A stretch of 64,000 nucleotides of DNA from Iris pallida (GCA_029216955.1 JANAVB010015621.1:24569-88568); one strand, 5' to 3'. Numbered from the stretch's first letter, positions 45,341 to 58,278 are shown. Numbers and translations are program-made. Notes: generated by a model from the letters alone, not told the origin.

Positions 45341-46629
45341 TTATTCTCGAGCGTAGATGCACTTAACAGTTACAGTTTTCAGTGTTCAATTTTTTAGCAT
45401 CAACGACATACATGTGGTTATCTGATACTTCTACTAGGTATCATCAATTTAAAGACATTGCAAGGAAACAAAGAATTCTTTTATTAATGCGTGAAGGAAA
45501 AGGAAAGGACCAACACTACTCACCATGTTAAATTGTCTTTTTGTTCTGATCATGCAGATATCGAGCAATTCCTCAAAGAGACGATTTAATCTGATACACA
45601 ATCTTCTTGATTGGTATAACCATACAAGTGAGTCATGCTCGATGAACCATTCAATTCGAACAAATTAAGTTCGCATTGTCGTTCAAATCCCGAAATTTCC
45701 TCGCGCATCTCAAATCCAACCAGCCTATTCAAGCCAACCAACCAACACGATGCCTTTGCTTACAAGCATGTAGGTTCTTGGATCGGAAAGAGAAGGTGCT
45801 GAGGAAGTAGACAACCTAGCGCCCGCGGACAACCCTTGTGTGCACGCCTCCGTATGACTGCGACTCCATGCAGTGCCGACCGGTGCACTATGTGCACCGA
45901 TGAAGTCTATGTTTACCGCCGCTCCACACCCAGCTTGCTCGTCGGCGTGCGACCACGCTCGACCTCCTATCTAATCGACGACTAACCTACTGTGGTTGCC
46001 TTTCCTGACCGGTCCCGCGCCCACGTGCGAATCACCGTAGTTGCACCAGTGCAACTCGCTGGAGCCAGCCCCGCACTTGTGTCCGACCTTGCCGGACCAC
46101 CAGGTTGTTCGTCAGAGCCCCCCTAGTAGCCAAGGTGCTGCCAACCAACCCCGACCACACCACGGCCGTCAGAATTCAATTTTGAGTCGAAGTCCCATCG
46201 TGATGTGCGTTTTTGGAATATAGAATCGCACTCCATCGCAGTGACTTTGCACAACTTTTGACGATCGACCACCGACTGCCGATCTTGGATCTACAAAATT
46301 AATTTCAAAGCTGGTATATATCCCTCTCCTACCAATTTTCGTCCGCATATTATTCGTTGTTATTCTAGAATCCAATCGCGAAGTTAACCATTTAATTTAG
46401 TTTTTGCAGCAGTTTTGGAGCCCGACTTGTGCGCGTGCATCTACTCCACCGCGAAGCCGTTTTCGATCTCATCGTTTTTCCCGGATTGCTGGTATAACCA
46501 ACTCTTTCCCTATTTAATTTCAACATCTAATTTTGTCGTTAGATCACTTAATTTCGAAGCCAAAGTTGATTTGTTCGAAATTGCGAATTTTATGTAATTC
46601 GTTGAAATTGAATACTAATTTTTGAAATA
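45341..46629 (+). other. LTR-like non-coding sequence, GC-rich in part
   Basis: Presumed left part of the chromovirus LTR or its leader. The GC-rich part 45830-46160 is rich in CGACC and CCACC and has only chance ORFs. The LTR start is not seen. Confidence 0.35.
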
Positions 46630-47719
46630 TGTGATGGAACTGAGGATTCCCAGAACTACGGATTGGTGTGCGTATTGATCGATAGAAAGATAACAGATTT
46701 AAGGCATGTTCTAACCCTTCATAGGCGGAAACTAGGATTCACGAATTATACCTGCGATGAAGAAGAAGACAGTTTCCAGCAACCTCGAGCAATCAGCTAC
46801 CCCAAGATCTTCTACACGTATTGCTTCCTCGGATTGGACGTCGTGTGGACGACGATCTCCCAACATTTTCTTCTTTCTTTGGCTGTCCTCCCTTTCTCTC
46901 CTCTCGTGATGAACGAATTAGAGAAAGATGCTCTTCTTAGGATACATATGATGGACCAAGTATAGAGGGTATATATAGGCTACGACAGGGACCATGAGGA
47001 GAAATTAGGTTTAGGCCTCCTATCGGGTCTAGGTATCCCGTGTTCATTGATCGACATCTTTTATCCTTAAGTAGTACCACTCAACTTTATTTGTCGTGTC
47101 GGATATAATCCACCTGCAGGGTTTACAGACAATCTTTATGAGTTCCTTAAGGGGACATCATCAACCCGATACATCGGGACATTGATTCCTTTTATAATCA
47201 ACAACCCATCAAACACATAATGTCATTACCCAATTCATAGAGGTTGTTATTGACTCATTATCTCACTCTTTTATGAATCAAAATAATGCACACTACATAT
47301 ACATATCTGTTATTATATCCGGATGAAGAGCACAAGCATCCATAATAAAAGAGGTACTTGTTCTCTTATGTAGTCAGTACAAAGAGAACAACCTCAAGTG
47401 GTCTTGTTCAATACACACAAAGTGCACTAGTATAAGTCTATAGTCAAGGTAGACTAATACTAGATTACACTGTAACCTTACCAATGGTTTGTCCAAATCC
47501 ATCTAGGTTGTGAACCATTTACATATTCTTTAAGGGACTGATAATATGATCTTCTGTGTGTCACCACACATCATATTATCTACAATGTAGAATATCAGAC
47601 ACTTGCATTAACATATAACAAATATAAAATGCCAACATTTGTCCATATGATTTTCATTCAAAAATAACAGAAAAATATAGTTAATACAAAGGTGATGCTT
47701 TCAGTACATAACCCTAACA
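46630..47719 (-). mobile_element. Solo LTR of a Ty1/copia (SIRE/Maximus-like) element
   Basis: Read on the minus strand it starts TGTTAGGGTTATGTACTG and ends TCCATCACA. The right edge is 47719; the left edge is 46630 or 46632. Flanks AAATA (or ATATG) and ATATA agree in 4 of 5 positions. A TATA box is at 46970-46978. No coding region. The start resembles SIRE-type LTRs from memory. Confidence 0.6.
46970..46978 (-). promoter_or_regulatory. TATA box of the copia solo LTR
   Basis: CTATATATA followed by CCCTC on the minus strand, about 740 bases into the LTR. Confidence 0.45.
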
Positions 47720-49073
47720 ATATAAACATCGGATTTTGAATCCAACATTAGCATTGGTTTCGTGGCATCTTTTTTTGCCTAAATTGATATATAATTTGTC
47801 GATTTTTGACTCAGACTAATTTGGTTCCATTTTCTGGCTTTTCCGGGCCTGCTTTTGGACACCATCTAACTTAGAAACTTTGAATTTTGGCCTCTGCCCT
47901 TTTTCGGATTTTTTTATATTAATCATATGTATTTGGCATCATTTAGACGTGTGTGATAGTTATGTGTGCTTGAGCTCGTTTGAGAAGACTTATTGTTTTG
48001 GGCCATTTTTCGTGTCGACACGTTTGTATCCGAAACGTGGACTTGTGATATTCTTCAAGCAAGTACTTTACACCAGAGTTATGTTTACTTTATGAATGAT
48101 ATGCCTCATATCTGTATGTAGATTCACTACTATGACACTATAGTTACACGTGTGTGAGATATTACTGTTAGTTTCAGCTTTGTGTCGTGTCGTGATTCAG
48201 GAGTTACGCATATTGTTCCTTATCGTTAAACATATTTATAGCGAGATAGTTGGAATGGAGAATACTTTATTAGGCATGTGTAGCGCGATAGTTGGAATGG
48301 AGAATACTTTATTAGGCATGTGGTTCACCCCATTACTGAACAAATTGTGAATGTTAGCCGTCGTGTACACGTTGTACCGACATACCTTATGTCCAATATC
48401 GTGACTGCTAGCTGTCATTTACTGACGTGCCTTATCAGTTGCCTTAGCCTATATGCCGAACTTAGTATAAATATACGTATCACGCGAAGTTTACTTGTTA
48501 TTGGAGTTCAGTTTATTCATATTATAGTTTCGCTAAGATTCCTAGTCGTTACTTACTTCGTTCGAGTACTTGTCTTTATTATCATATTTATCATATTGTT
48601 TAGTGTAGCTCTGCTGTGTACGGTACTTTGCTCAAATTCTGATTGGATACGTTAACATTTCAGGTGAGGATGACATGTACCCTTCATATTATGGTCCTCA
48701 GGAGAACAATAGTAGACGATTGCAGATGAGGAGAGGTGTAGTAGTAGATCCTGGTAGTTATTCCTCTTTCGGTTATATTTGGCTGACTTTGTTGGCATTT
48801 ACTTATTTTCTGTATTTAGATGCTCTTAGACTGGATATGATATATTTGAGATTCTGGATATGATATATGTAGTTTGTGATATCTTCTGCATATCATTATA
48901 TGACTGGTATGTTATTCTCTGTGATTGAGTTAAATAATTTATCTGTGAATATTTACGGTTATTGATCGATGAGGTATGGATTGAGGTATAGACTGTGTAT
49001 TGTCGTCGATATCGCAACGTATGCTAGATGTACTCACGTACTTGTACCCGGTTATTCGGAAGCGGACGTGACA
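47720..49073 (+). repeat. Right part of the chromovirus LTR
   Basis: Host sequence resumes after the copia LTR and runs to GCGGACGTGACA. It contains a 42-bp tandem repeat (48241-48282, 48283-48321, core GATAGTTGGAATGGAGAAT). ORFs of 60-110 codons show no known motif. Confidence 0.55.
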
Positions 49074-49178
49074 CATTTAAGTTCCTGGTGGCCCCTTTTG
49101 TTTTTTATTGCTTTTAAACGAAAACCATAGTAATTTCACTAATTGGGTTCAAGGTCAATGCAAATATTTGATGAGGTT

Positions 49179-50165
49179 GGGCCTGTTTGGTAAATCGTAT
49201 TTGGAGCTGGAATTTAAGATTTCATGGATTTGGAGCCAAATCTATGGAATCCTATGTTTGAGTTGGAGTTGGATATGAAAGGTGGGTACCAAATCCAAAT
49301 TTTGGATTTGGAAGAAAGAAAGTTGGATTTTTAAAAAGAATAATTTTATTGTTCTATTAAATATTTAATTAATACTAGTTAATATTAAATAAATAGCAAA
49401 TTAACTAATAGTTGGTCATTATTTTATATATGAATTTTTTATTATTAATTAATATAAATACGTTCATCACTTAAATAATTAATTATAAATTTATAATTTT
49501 TTTAATTAATATTTCATTATAATCTTAATTAATAATTTATTAATCATAATTATAATGTTAATTAATAATTTATTAATGTATAATTTTATTTTAATATTTT
49601 ATAATAATCTTAATTATTTATTTATACCTTTATTCATCATAATTATAATAATTTATTAATCATAAATATAATTTTAATTAATAATTTATAAATAAACATT
49701 TAATTATAATCTTAATTAATAACCTATTAGTCTTAATTATAATGCTAATTGATAAATTATATTATAATCTGAATTAAAAATATATAAATCGTAATTATCA
49801 CCATAATTAATAATTTATTATTTAACAATTTAATAATTAATATACTATTCTAATTAATTAATAATTTATTAATCGTCACTATAATCATCATTATTATCTT
49901 AATTAATAATTTATTAATCATAACTATTATCATAATTATAATAATGATTTAATTATTATCATAACTATAATTATAATTAATAATTTATTTATTTATTGTT
50001 TTTATTAAATAATATTTTTTATTATAATTATTAATCATAATTACAGTTTACCAAATCCTATGTTTGGTTGGAGTTGGATTTGCATTTGGAAATTCATGAT
50101 TTGAATTTAGATTTGTATTTTGGATCTCCAAATTCAAATCCAAATCCTATTTACCAAACGAGTCC
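49179..50165. mobile_element. Long AT-rich MITE with GTTTGGTAAAT ends
   Basis: Left GGGCCTGTTTGGTAAAT, right (inverted) GGACTCGTTTGGTAAAT, followed on both sides by TTGGATTTGGA-type sequence. The 700-bp interior (49340-50040) is almost only A and T with repeated TTAATTAATAATTTATTAAT units. Confidence 0.7.
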
Positions 50166-50406
50166 ATGCAAGTCTATCTCAAGTCTTACAAGATGGGAGT
50201 TTCAATTAAAAACATTAGTTGGGAAGGTATAGAATCCTGGAACTGGAACTTTCACAACCCCAAATTGAACTCCAAATAGAAGGAAGAAACCATACAGGAA
50301 ATTAGTTCTCTAACTTCACTTTGAATCAATGGAACCCTTTAAGTCGTTTTGTTTTGAAGGTTTTACAAAATACTACTTTGATTATTTTATGTTTTAGGAG
50401 GCGTTT

Positions 50407-50409
<3 letters not shown>

Positions 50410-50457
<48 letters not shown>
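50410..50457. repeat. (TA)n microsatellite
   Basis: About 24 TA units. Confidence 0.95.
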
Positions 50458-50460
<3 letters not shown>

Positions 50461-50589
50461 TGGACAAATTTTGGATGGAAAATCTATTCGGGTGAGGTTA
50501 TAAAATTTATTTTCGAAATTGTAAATATCCGGATAAACAATTTACCCACAAAAATATGAGAATCCAATCCCTTAATAATTGGTGGGTAT

Positions 50590-50905
50590 ATTTTTTTGTC
50601 CGGCAATTTTTTTTCTATATTTTTTTTTTCATTTCCTATGTTTTTCCCTTTTTTATCCTTCATTTTAAGATCTTTTTGTCTTATTTTGTTTCTTTCAGTT
50701 TTTTTTTCTTTCTATTTTTCATTTTTTAAGAACTTTTTTCATTTTTTAAGATTTTTTTTCTTTCATTTTTTTAGGAATGATTTTGGTTTTTTTTTTCATT
50801 TTTTTAATTTTGTAAGAATGTTTTTTGTGTTTTTTGGTTTTATTTCTCAGTTATTTTTTTTTCATTTTTTCTTTATTTTTTCTAGGAATGTTTATATAGT
50901 TAACA
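50590..50905. repeat. T-rich low-complexity tract
   Basis: Over 70 percent T in runs such as TTTTTCATTTTTT. A 113-codon Phe-rich frame here is a by-product. Confidence 0.9.
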
Positions 50906-51017
50906 AACATGAGAATGTAATTTTTCAGAAAATTTAATACGAAGAATTTAATTTCAAAAGAGAATTTTCTGTCGTGTACCAAACTTTTCCTTTGTAGACT
51001 TTTTATGCTTAAAAAAA

Positions 51018-51289
51018 GGGCTAATTAGCGTTTAGACCCTGAATTTTGTACCTGCTTAGAGTTTAAGTTCTGGCATGTCCAATTAAAAAGTTTAGATCCT
51101 GTATTTTTTTTTTTTTTGTTTTACCCTCAACATGAGTACAAGTGTAACAACAATCCAGGTTAAAAACGAGGATATAATAGGAAAAGGTAAACGAAAAATA
51201 AAAATCAAGGGTCGAAACTTTTCAATTGGACATGTTAGAGCTTAAACTCTAAGCTGATAAAAATCCATGATCTAAAGGCTAATTGACCC
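51018..51289. mobile_element. Fold-back MITE with arms of about 95 bp
   Basis: Left GGGCTAATTAGCGTTTAGA, right (inverted) GGGTCAATTAGCCTTTAGA; the arms continue through GCTTAGAGTTTAAG and CATGTCCAATT. 272 bp, loop about 80 bp. Confidence 0.85.
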
Positions 51290-51346
51290 TAAAAAAATAC
51301 CATGGCAAATTTCAATGTTTGGAAATATGGAAAAAAAAAAATTTAA

Positions 51347-51619
51347 GGCTGTGTTTATTGAGCTTTTTTTCATGGAAAATATTTTCATCACAAAATTTTC
51401 ACCAATTGTGGTGTTTGATAGCATATATTTTCCATGTAACTATTTTTTCAAAAATCTATCATTTTTCATATTTTCCTCCAAAATAGTAGAAAATAAAAGT
51501 GGTCCAACCCATAGGAAAATGTCAATATTCATGAAAAATAACGACAATCAAACACTCAAATTAATTCTGTGGAATTTTTTCCATGAGTTAATTTATTTTC
51601 CACCATAATCAAACACACC
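51347..51619. mobile_element. Second Tourist-like MITE, relative of 39805-40132
   Basis: Left GGCTGTGTTTATTGAGC, right (inverted) GGTGTGTTTGATTATGG; the interior shares TGTGGTGTTTGATAGC and CCAACCCATAGGAAAAT with the first copy. Shorter by about 55 bp. Confidence 0.75.
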
Positions 51620-51737
51620 AAGGAAAATTTGGGATCTAAGCAAACCTGCTTTTGAATTGCTGGAAGTAACTCTACCATACCTAACCTGTTTGGACCAACA
51701 TTGTCCCTATCATATCCAATTTTATTCGAGCAATCTG

Positions 51738-51909
51738 TAGGCGAGCATTCGGTTAATTCATCGAATAACCGAAAATGAAATTCGATTGAAACCGAATAAA
51801 TCAAACCGAAAATGGACCGAAATGACCCATAATCGAATCAAACCGACTCGAATTAAATCGGTTCGATTTTCGGTTTATTCAATTTTCCGATTTATTTGAG
51901 CTTTTTTTT

Positions 51910-51985
<76 letters not shown>

Positions 51986-52140
51986 TAATTTTTTTTATTC
52001 GATTTTCTGTTTTGGACCGAAACCGAAAAAGAAAATTTAGTTTTTTCTAAACCGAACCGATTTTTTTTAAACCGAACCGAATCTCTTATTCGGTTCGGTT
52101 CTGTCCGGTTCGACTTTCGGTCCATTCTTTTGAATGCTTA
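51738..52140. mobile_element. hAT-like non-autonomous element with CCGAACCGA repeats
   Basis: Starts TAGGCGAGCATTCGGTTAA; both halves are full of AACCGAA/TTCGGTT motifs on either side of a TA run (51914-51982). The right end is approximate (GAATGCTTATTCGG). Confidence 0.5.
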
Positions 52141-53144
52141 TTCGGAACACAATACGCTTATTTGGAATAGGTACGGACTGTATATGAGACCGATGTGGCG
52201 ACTACCTCGGATCCAAAATTTCAGAGGACATTAATTTTTATTTATTATTTAATGTATGACCAATTCGAAACAAATGTCCAACTTGCTTATTCTAATTATT
52301 CTAGTCTGCGTAGAAAAAAATTATACTATGAATTTTGTGTTAATAATATTATTGTATCATCGTCGATGGAAAAATAAATTATATGAACATTAAGCTTTGA
52401 GGATGATACTCTTAGAGTTTGCCTTAAATCCAAAATTTAAAGTTCGACAGTAATTTGAAACACGATATATTTATTCGAAATTAGTACCAGCTCCAACATT
52501 TTGGAGGCCCTAGATAATCCCACAACGAGACCCTCATCCCTCTATATAATATTTTTTATAAATTCAAAATTTCAACAAATCCAATACATTCAAAATGTAA
52601 TATAATTAGACCTTGACCGATGTTTTTTTTTTCTAGGTTTATTTGGAAGCCATGGACTTCCCTAGGCTAGTATTTTTTTCTTCTTCTTTTGGCCCTGAGC
52701 CAGAAAAAGTAGTAGTTTTTTTTTTAAAAGGGGCCAGAAAAATGTTGACGTTTAAAAAAAAGGTCCTCTTGGAGGAGGAGGCCCTAGACAACTGTCTAAC
52801 CCGTCTCCCGTGGAGCCGACTTTGTTATGAATGTGTAATGTTTTAAGGAACAAACATGTAACATAATATATAATGTATATTTGAGAGTGGAAATGAATTA
52901 GCATCATAAAAAATTCGGAACTCAAAAAAACGATTCACAAGTTCCAAATTAATGTTTGTCAAATTGGATTGGATCTTAAAATTGTATAAGGGTCCGGATC
53001 GGATCGTAGTCCTAGGATTCTTGATTACATCCATAAACATAGTTAAATAAATTTGGAAAATTTGGACATTTCAAAGATAGTATATGAGTCATAGGCTCAT
53101 ATTTCTACATGAGTCAATGCGAATGGAGTGTAATAGTACACACG
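52141..53144. other. Non-coding spacer
   Basis: AT-rich; ORFs of 60-67 codons without recognisable content. Confidence 0.5.
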
Positions 53145-53152
53145 GGTACACA

Positions 53153-54201
53153 TAGGGGTGAGCATCGGTTCGATTCGGTCCAAACCGAACCGATTTAGAC
53201 ACAACCGAATAAAACCGAACCGATTTAAAAGTTAACCGAACCGAACCGTTTTGTATGCAAACCGAACTGAACCATATAAAATTTCGGTTCGGTTCGGTTT
53301 TTTCGGTTGGGTTGGATTTCTTTTGATGGACTTGGTTTTTATGAAATATGTCTTTAAAATCCTTTAAAAATCATATTTATTTACCAAAAAATATCTAATA
53401 AAAGAAGCTCATATTATCAATAAATTTTCATAGCAAGCCTTACATTATCAAATGATAAAAATGTACAAATATCATCAACAATAAATTACAAAGATAAATA
53501 TGCATACAACTTTATACACAGCATACACATTTACATTCACATAAAAGTTATACAACTTCAAAAGAACTTTACAAATTAAAATTATACATCGCTGTATTGC
53601 AACAATTCACTGAATTCACATGAAAATTATACAAATTTACAACATATTCCATATTTGATGCCAAAATCATCGGAGAAATGCTGGATCCAGAACTTGATCA
53701 TGAGCCACTCCATTTTCACAAATCCAGGGATGGCATGAGCAAGAAAAAGAATAAGCATAATTCAATTATTACAAAAAGACATTCTTAAAACAAGAAGAAG
53801 AAGAAAAAAAGGAAGATAAGAAAACTAACATTACAAATGCTATGGACGTATCACCAAACTCACCCATTACTGTATGCCCCAATTTCTATGTTTGTACAAG
53901 CCAACCCCCTTTTACTTGACACTAAAAGAAGTAATGACCATTGTGGCTGACAAAGAGCATATAAATTTTGATGTATGGTTCATGAAAGCAAATGCATACA
54001 CAAAGAAAATCTTAGTTTCATAATTCCTTTTTAAGATATGCAAGCAAACATTTTCTACTAGTTGTGCAGTAGAGAGAGAGAGAGAGAGAGAGAGAGATGT
54101 CTAGAGTAGTCTAGAGAGAAGAGATCTAAGAGACCTAGAGTACGGATTTTTGGTTCGGTTCGGTTCGATTTTCGGTTTTAAACCGTTAAATGCACACCCT
54201 A
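53153..54201. mobile_element. Non-autonomous hAT element, 1049 bp, TSD GGTACACA/GGTGCACA
   Basis: Left TAGGGGTGAGCATCGGTTC, right (inverted) TAGGGTGTGCATTTAACGG, flanked by 8-bp repeats agreeing at 7 of 8 bases (53145-53152, 54202-54209). Subterminal AACCGAACCG motifs. No transposase; a GA run is at 54070-54096. Confidence 0.85.
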
Positions 54202-54209
54202 GGTGCACA

Positions 54210-54759
54210 TGGGATGTAGAAGTCCATTTCTATTAGTCCATATATATATATATATATATTCTTATACGGGACAAGCTTACGGGGAGGGGAAAAAAACTCA
54301 AAAATATCTTACCGTAAAATATACGTATTTCTCTTCTAAATTTCTTTCTTTTTAAAAAATTAAATCTCTCATTTCAAAAACAAACATATCTCTATCTTAA
54401 AAATAAAGGTTATCTATCTACTTATTTTTTAAATAGAGAGAGATTTATTTATTTTTAAAAACAGAGATAGTTAAATTATTATTTTTAATTTTGAAAATTG
54501 AGATAAATTTTTTTTAAAAAAAATCTATCTTCATATACCTTCAAAATTATATTTAAAATATTATTTTAATGTTAACAGTAATGTTGATAGTATTTTTAAT
54601 TTAAATTTTAACATTAATTTTAGTTTTAATCAAAGGAAACAACCTTGTCGTGCAATATACATATACTTCCTTTCTATTTGCTATATTCTCCTATATATCT
54701 ATAAGAATTATGTTATTGTCTTTAGCAAACTTATCCTCAAAGAAGTAAGCATAGTTGTA
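54210..54759. other. AT-rich spacer
   Basis: Short TA run at 54240-54260 and repeated TAAAATATT-like text; nothing recognised. Confidence 0.5.
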
Positions 54760-55310
54760 CGTCTCAGTCCCAAAATACGTAGGACTAAGATATGTATACA
54801 TGCCAGCTACGTATCGAGAGGACTCTAGTCCAGCTCGAGTACGTACAAGCTGTCTTGTTATAATTCTAAATCAACTATATCTCATTCTGCCAAAATATCG
54901 GTAACAATGACGAATCAAGTGCACTAAGGTTGATCAGATCGTATTACACTGATTCTAGAATAGATAAATGTATTAGAAGTGGATCCCCAATAACACATTT
55001 ATCATGAACAAGCTAGAAGAAAATGTAAGCTTGTAAAAGACTACGCTAATAACAGCAAGAATCAAATATAGGACAAAATGTAAATATGGACGATGACGAT
55101 AATAACAACTAGATATACCTGAAGTCTTGGTGTAGCAACCGTCATCCATCAACGTATCATACCTTCATCTAATACCTAGAGAGCTCACCAGGTCCTCAGG
55201 GGACTAGCAAGACACATAATATACATGCCTACTGTACAGTAAATAACATACAAGAAAAAAAAAAATGGTACAAGGAAAAAATATGAGACTAAGGAATAAG
55301 TGTAAATGGC
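54760..55310 (-). mobile_element. Chromovirus LTR fragment, minus orientation
   Basis: Reversed, it shares CTTGCTAGTCC..GAGGACCTG and CGTACTCGAG...GGAGTCC..CTCGATACGTAG with 13860-14220 of the solo LTR, in the same order and distance. It is cut at 55311 by the CACTA element. Confidence 0.65.
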
Positions 55311-55330
55311 CACTACTAGAATGAGTCATA

Positions 55331-55725
55331 TTAGCGACGTCCAAAAACGTCGTTAATAAGTAAAAATACGTCGCTAAATTAATTTAGCGACGTAATTAGC
55401 GACGGAATGACCAGGTCGCCGAAAAGCTAGTCGCAGATCAAAAGTTCGTCGCCAATCGTCGTTGTTGCGACGAATAGTCTACAACGCTAAAACGTCGCAA
55501 ACTTAGCGACGTTCGGCGACATTTATAGTACGTCGCCAATTTAGCGACGTATATAGCGACGTCTATTCGTCGCATGTGGTGACATGGCAAAGTTTGCCAT
55601 GTCAGCATGTTGGGCGACGTTTAGCGACGGCCCGTCGTAGTTACCGACGTCCAGATACATATTTGCGACATACTTCCGCGTCGCAAATCCGTCGCCAAAC
55701 TTCGCAATCCGTCGCTAACATGCTG
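55331..55725. repeat. CACTA subterminal repeats
   Basis: More than 20 copies of GCGACG/CGTCGC in both directions, spaced 8-25 bases, starting 20 bases from the CACTA end. In this class such repeats bind the element's own DNA-binding protein. Confidence 0.85.
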
Positions 55726-56192
55726 GAAAATTAAAAAAATATACAGTTTTCAAATCCTGCTGCACATTATATACAGTTTAAACAAAAATCCTGTACTTTA
55801 TATACAGTTTAAACACTAATCCTGCACACTGCACTTTATATTCAAATCATGCACACTGCACACTACACTTTATATTCAAATCATGCATACTGCACTTTAC
55901 ACTTTACACTGCACTTTATATCATCACAAACATCATCACAGACACATCATAGGGTCAATACATACAATCATAACAAACATCATCACAGACACACATCCCA
56001 CGTCACAAACATAAATATATTTAAATCCTGCGTACTACACTTCACAGACACACATCATCACAAACATCCAATAGAGTCAAATAAAAATGGGAGATGATAA
56101 AAAGTCTCCCACCAAGTGTATAAACAAAAGTGTACCAATAAACAATTTGCCCATAGGGCCAATACATACAACTCATAAAAAAAATCAATAAA
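55726..56192. other. 3' flank of the CACTA gene
   Basis: Repeats of TATACAGTTTAAAC and TTTATATTCAAATCATGCA, plus CATCACAGACACA direct repeats. Probable 3' UTR of the minus-strand gene. Confidence 0.5.
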
Positions 56193-58106
56193 TCACTGAG
56201 GACCCCTGCTGCACATCTGAGATAGCATGTACCCATACTGCTCTTGTGTGAGCTGCACCGTAGGGGCAGTAGGAGGCAGTACAATGTCTGGAGTCGGCAC
56301 CGTCGATGGACCGGGAGGACGTATCTGCTCCAGCTCTCGCAGTCGCTCAGCATGCGCAGCAAGGGTACTCACCATCCTCCGAGTAAGTATGTACCTGAGT
56401 GAGTGAGGCAGACATGGTCCTCTGCGATCCCTCCAGCTCGACCTGTCTACGCTGCGTAGACTCGGTAAGCGTGTGCAAGCTGGAAGCTGTAGCCTGCTGC
56501 AGACTCATCAGCTCATGTATACTGCGCTCGACCGCATCAAATCGTCCGGTGATCATCGGATCGTCGGATCGTCGCTCTGCGGTATGGTGATCAGAAATCT
56601 GCTGCTGCAACTCGTGACGCAGCTCGTCAATCTGACGACCAATATCTTGAGCTCGTGATGACGCCTGCGAAGCTGGAGACTGCGCACTGACAGAGGGGGC
56701 CCGGGATGACTCTGAAGCCAAATAGGCACCGTAGGATCCCGTACCGTAGTACGTACCCTTCTGAATACCACCAACGGCGGTCATCCAGAGGTCGTCCGGC
56801 GATGGAGCTGTAGGCGGCTGGAAGGAAGTACCAGCCCCTCCCTCTGCTGGCGCACTAGCAGCAGCAGCCGCCTCCTTTTGTAGCCGAAGAAACTCGGCCT
56901 AGAACAATGTTTGCTAACGTCTAAGTGTTTGCTAAAGTCTATATTGATATTTATTTTCCTGTTTTCTAAATTATAGTAAATTAATATAAAGAATAGAACG
57001 TACATATGCCTGCGTCGCCCTCTCGTCAATGAACTCCCCAGCCCTCCGATGGGTGACCAGGAAGACAGTCACCATGTTGGGGTCCTCACCCTTTTTTACC
57101 CGTTAAAATATATTATCTATTATTAGTATCATTCTATCCAACTATATATAAAATGATGTTCGTCATAGGAAACGTACCAGACGACGAAAATGCTCCGTCA
57201 TCGAAATGGAGCCACCACACCACTTACTGGCGCTCGACCGCGCCACCTTGGCCTTGTCATCCTGGTACCTGGCCTCGCCGAATCTAGCCTTCATCGCAGT
57301 CCACTGCTCTGGCGTGATCCAACCATGGATCGGCTTTCCTGAGCGATCACGAGACTTCTGGTCGTGGATCGCATCATGGATGAGCTTGCCTACGACGGCA
57401 GAAAATTGGGCCTTGGTCTTCGCCGCCCGGTGTGGTGGATAGAAATAGGTCCTCTACAAGAAGTAAAATAGAAAAGTTGTATAATATACAAAAATGATTA
57501 TTAAAATTTAAAAATAAATAAATTTTTTACCTTGAAGTGGGCCAACCAAAAGGCCTTCCTATCTGCGGGAGCATCTGAGTAGTTAATCCAAGGCCCACCA
57601 TAGTTCTGCCTCAGAAATAACCCCAGCTGTCTCTGTACTGCAGGAGGCCGATATCTATAAAATAATAAATTTCATGAATATATATATACATATAATCATT
57701 TGAGAAATATATATTAACTAATTAACTTACTTCGTAGGCCCGTCCGTCCAAATCTACATATCTCGTCCGGGGGAGCGCATGGAGGGTCGCTCTCACCTCC
57801 TGCCTGGGCAGGATCAGTCTGATCGTCGTCCTCCATATGCTCGACATCGGCTCTCCCCATGGAGCCGTCGGCAGAAGGAATGTTGGACCCGGGAGGAATG
57901 TTGGACGCGGGATCAGGAATGCTGGACGAAGAGGGAGAAGTCACCAACCTGCTGGAACTGCCCTGTCCCGGTAATGGATCGGGAATAGAACGGTACACTG
58001 GCGTACTCGGAGATGTGGATGAGGGTACGGAATCTGCATCCCCAGCCCGAGGCAGACGGGACTGTCTAATATAATATCCTCCGCGTCGTCTTCCTGGTCT
58101 AGTCAT
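56193..58106 (-). pseudogene. CACTA Transposase_24 (TnpA-like) gene, five or more exons, frameshifted
   Basis: Minus-strand exons by splice sites and phase: 57654-57531, 57453-57178, 57090-57004 and 56898-56193, preceded by an N-terminal exon from ATG 58106 (MTRPGRRRGGYYIRQSR) to about 57731. Exon content YRPPAVQRQLGLFLRQNYGG, then GWITPEQWTAMK and ARSSASKWCGGSISMTEHF, matches the plant Transposase_24 family; the last exon is a coiled coil (GRQIDELRHELQQQIS). The N-terminal exon joins in the wrong phase (a TAG precedes IWTDGPT), and a one-base shift near 56378 separates SLTQVHTYSE from MVSTLAAHAERL. In En/Spm the matching protein binds the subterminal repeats. Confidence 0.75.
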
Positions 58107-58278
58107 ACCTGATAATAACATATGATAATAAAACAAATATACATATTTATATGATAGACATCACAGATTTATGAAAAATATCATAGTCACAGATTAAAGT
58201 GTCACTAAAGTGTCGCAGATTTATATGATAAAAGTGTCACTAAAGTGTCAAATATGATGATAAAACAAACGTACAGAT

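Larger units (their letters stand above)
42556..49073 (+). mobile_element. Decayed chromovirus-like Ty3/gypsy element with LTR to 49073
   Basis: gag, protease, RT and part of integrase are in order (42556-45340), then non-coding LTR-like sequence ending CGGACGTGACA at 49073, closely like the solo LTR end at 14269. No 5' LTR was found upstream of gag; RNase H and the C-terminal half of integrase are missing. A copia solo LTR (46630-47719) lies inside the LTR part. Confidence 0.65.

Noticed and set aside
46041..46223. Small ORF in the GC-rich patch as a host gene
   Set aside because: Composition-driven, no domain, inside LTR-like sequence.
50596..50937. 113-codon Phe-rich ORF, possible membrane protein
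   Set aside because: T-rich low-complexity DNA gives Phe/Ser/Leu codons in any frame.
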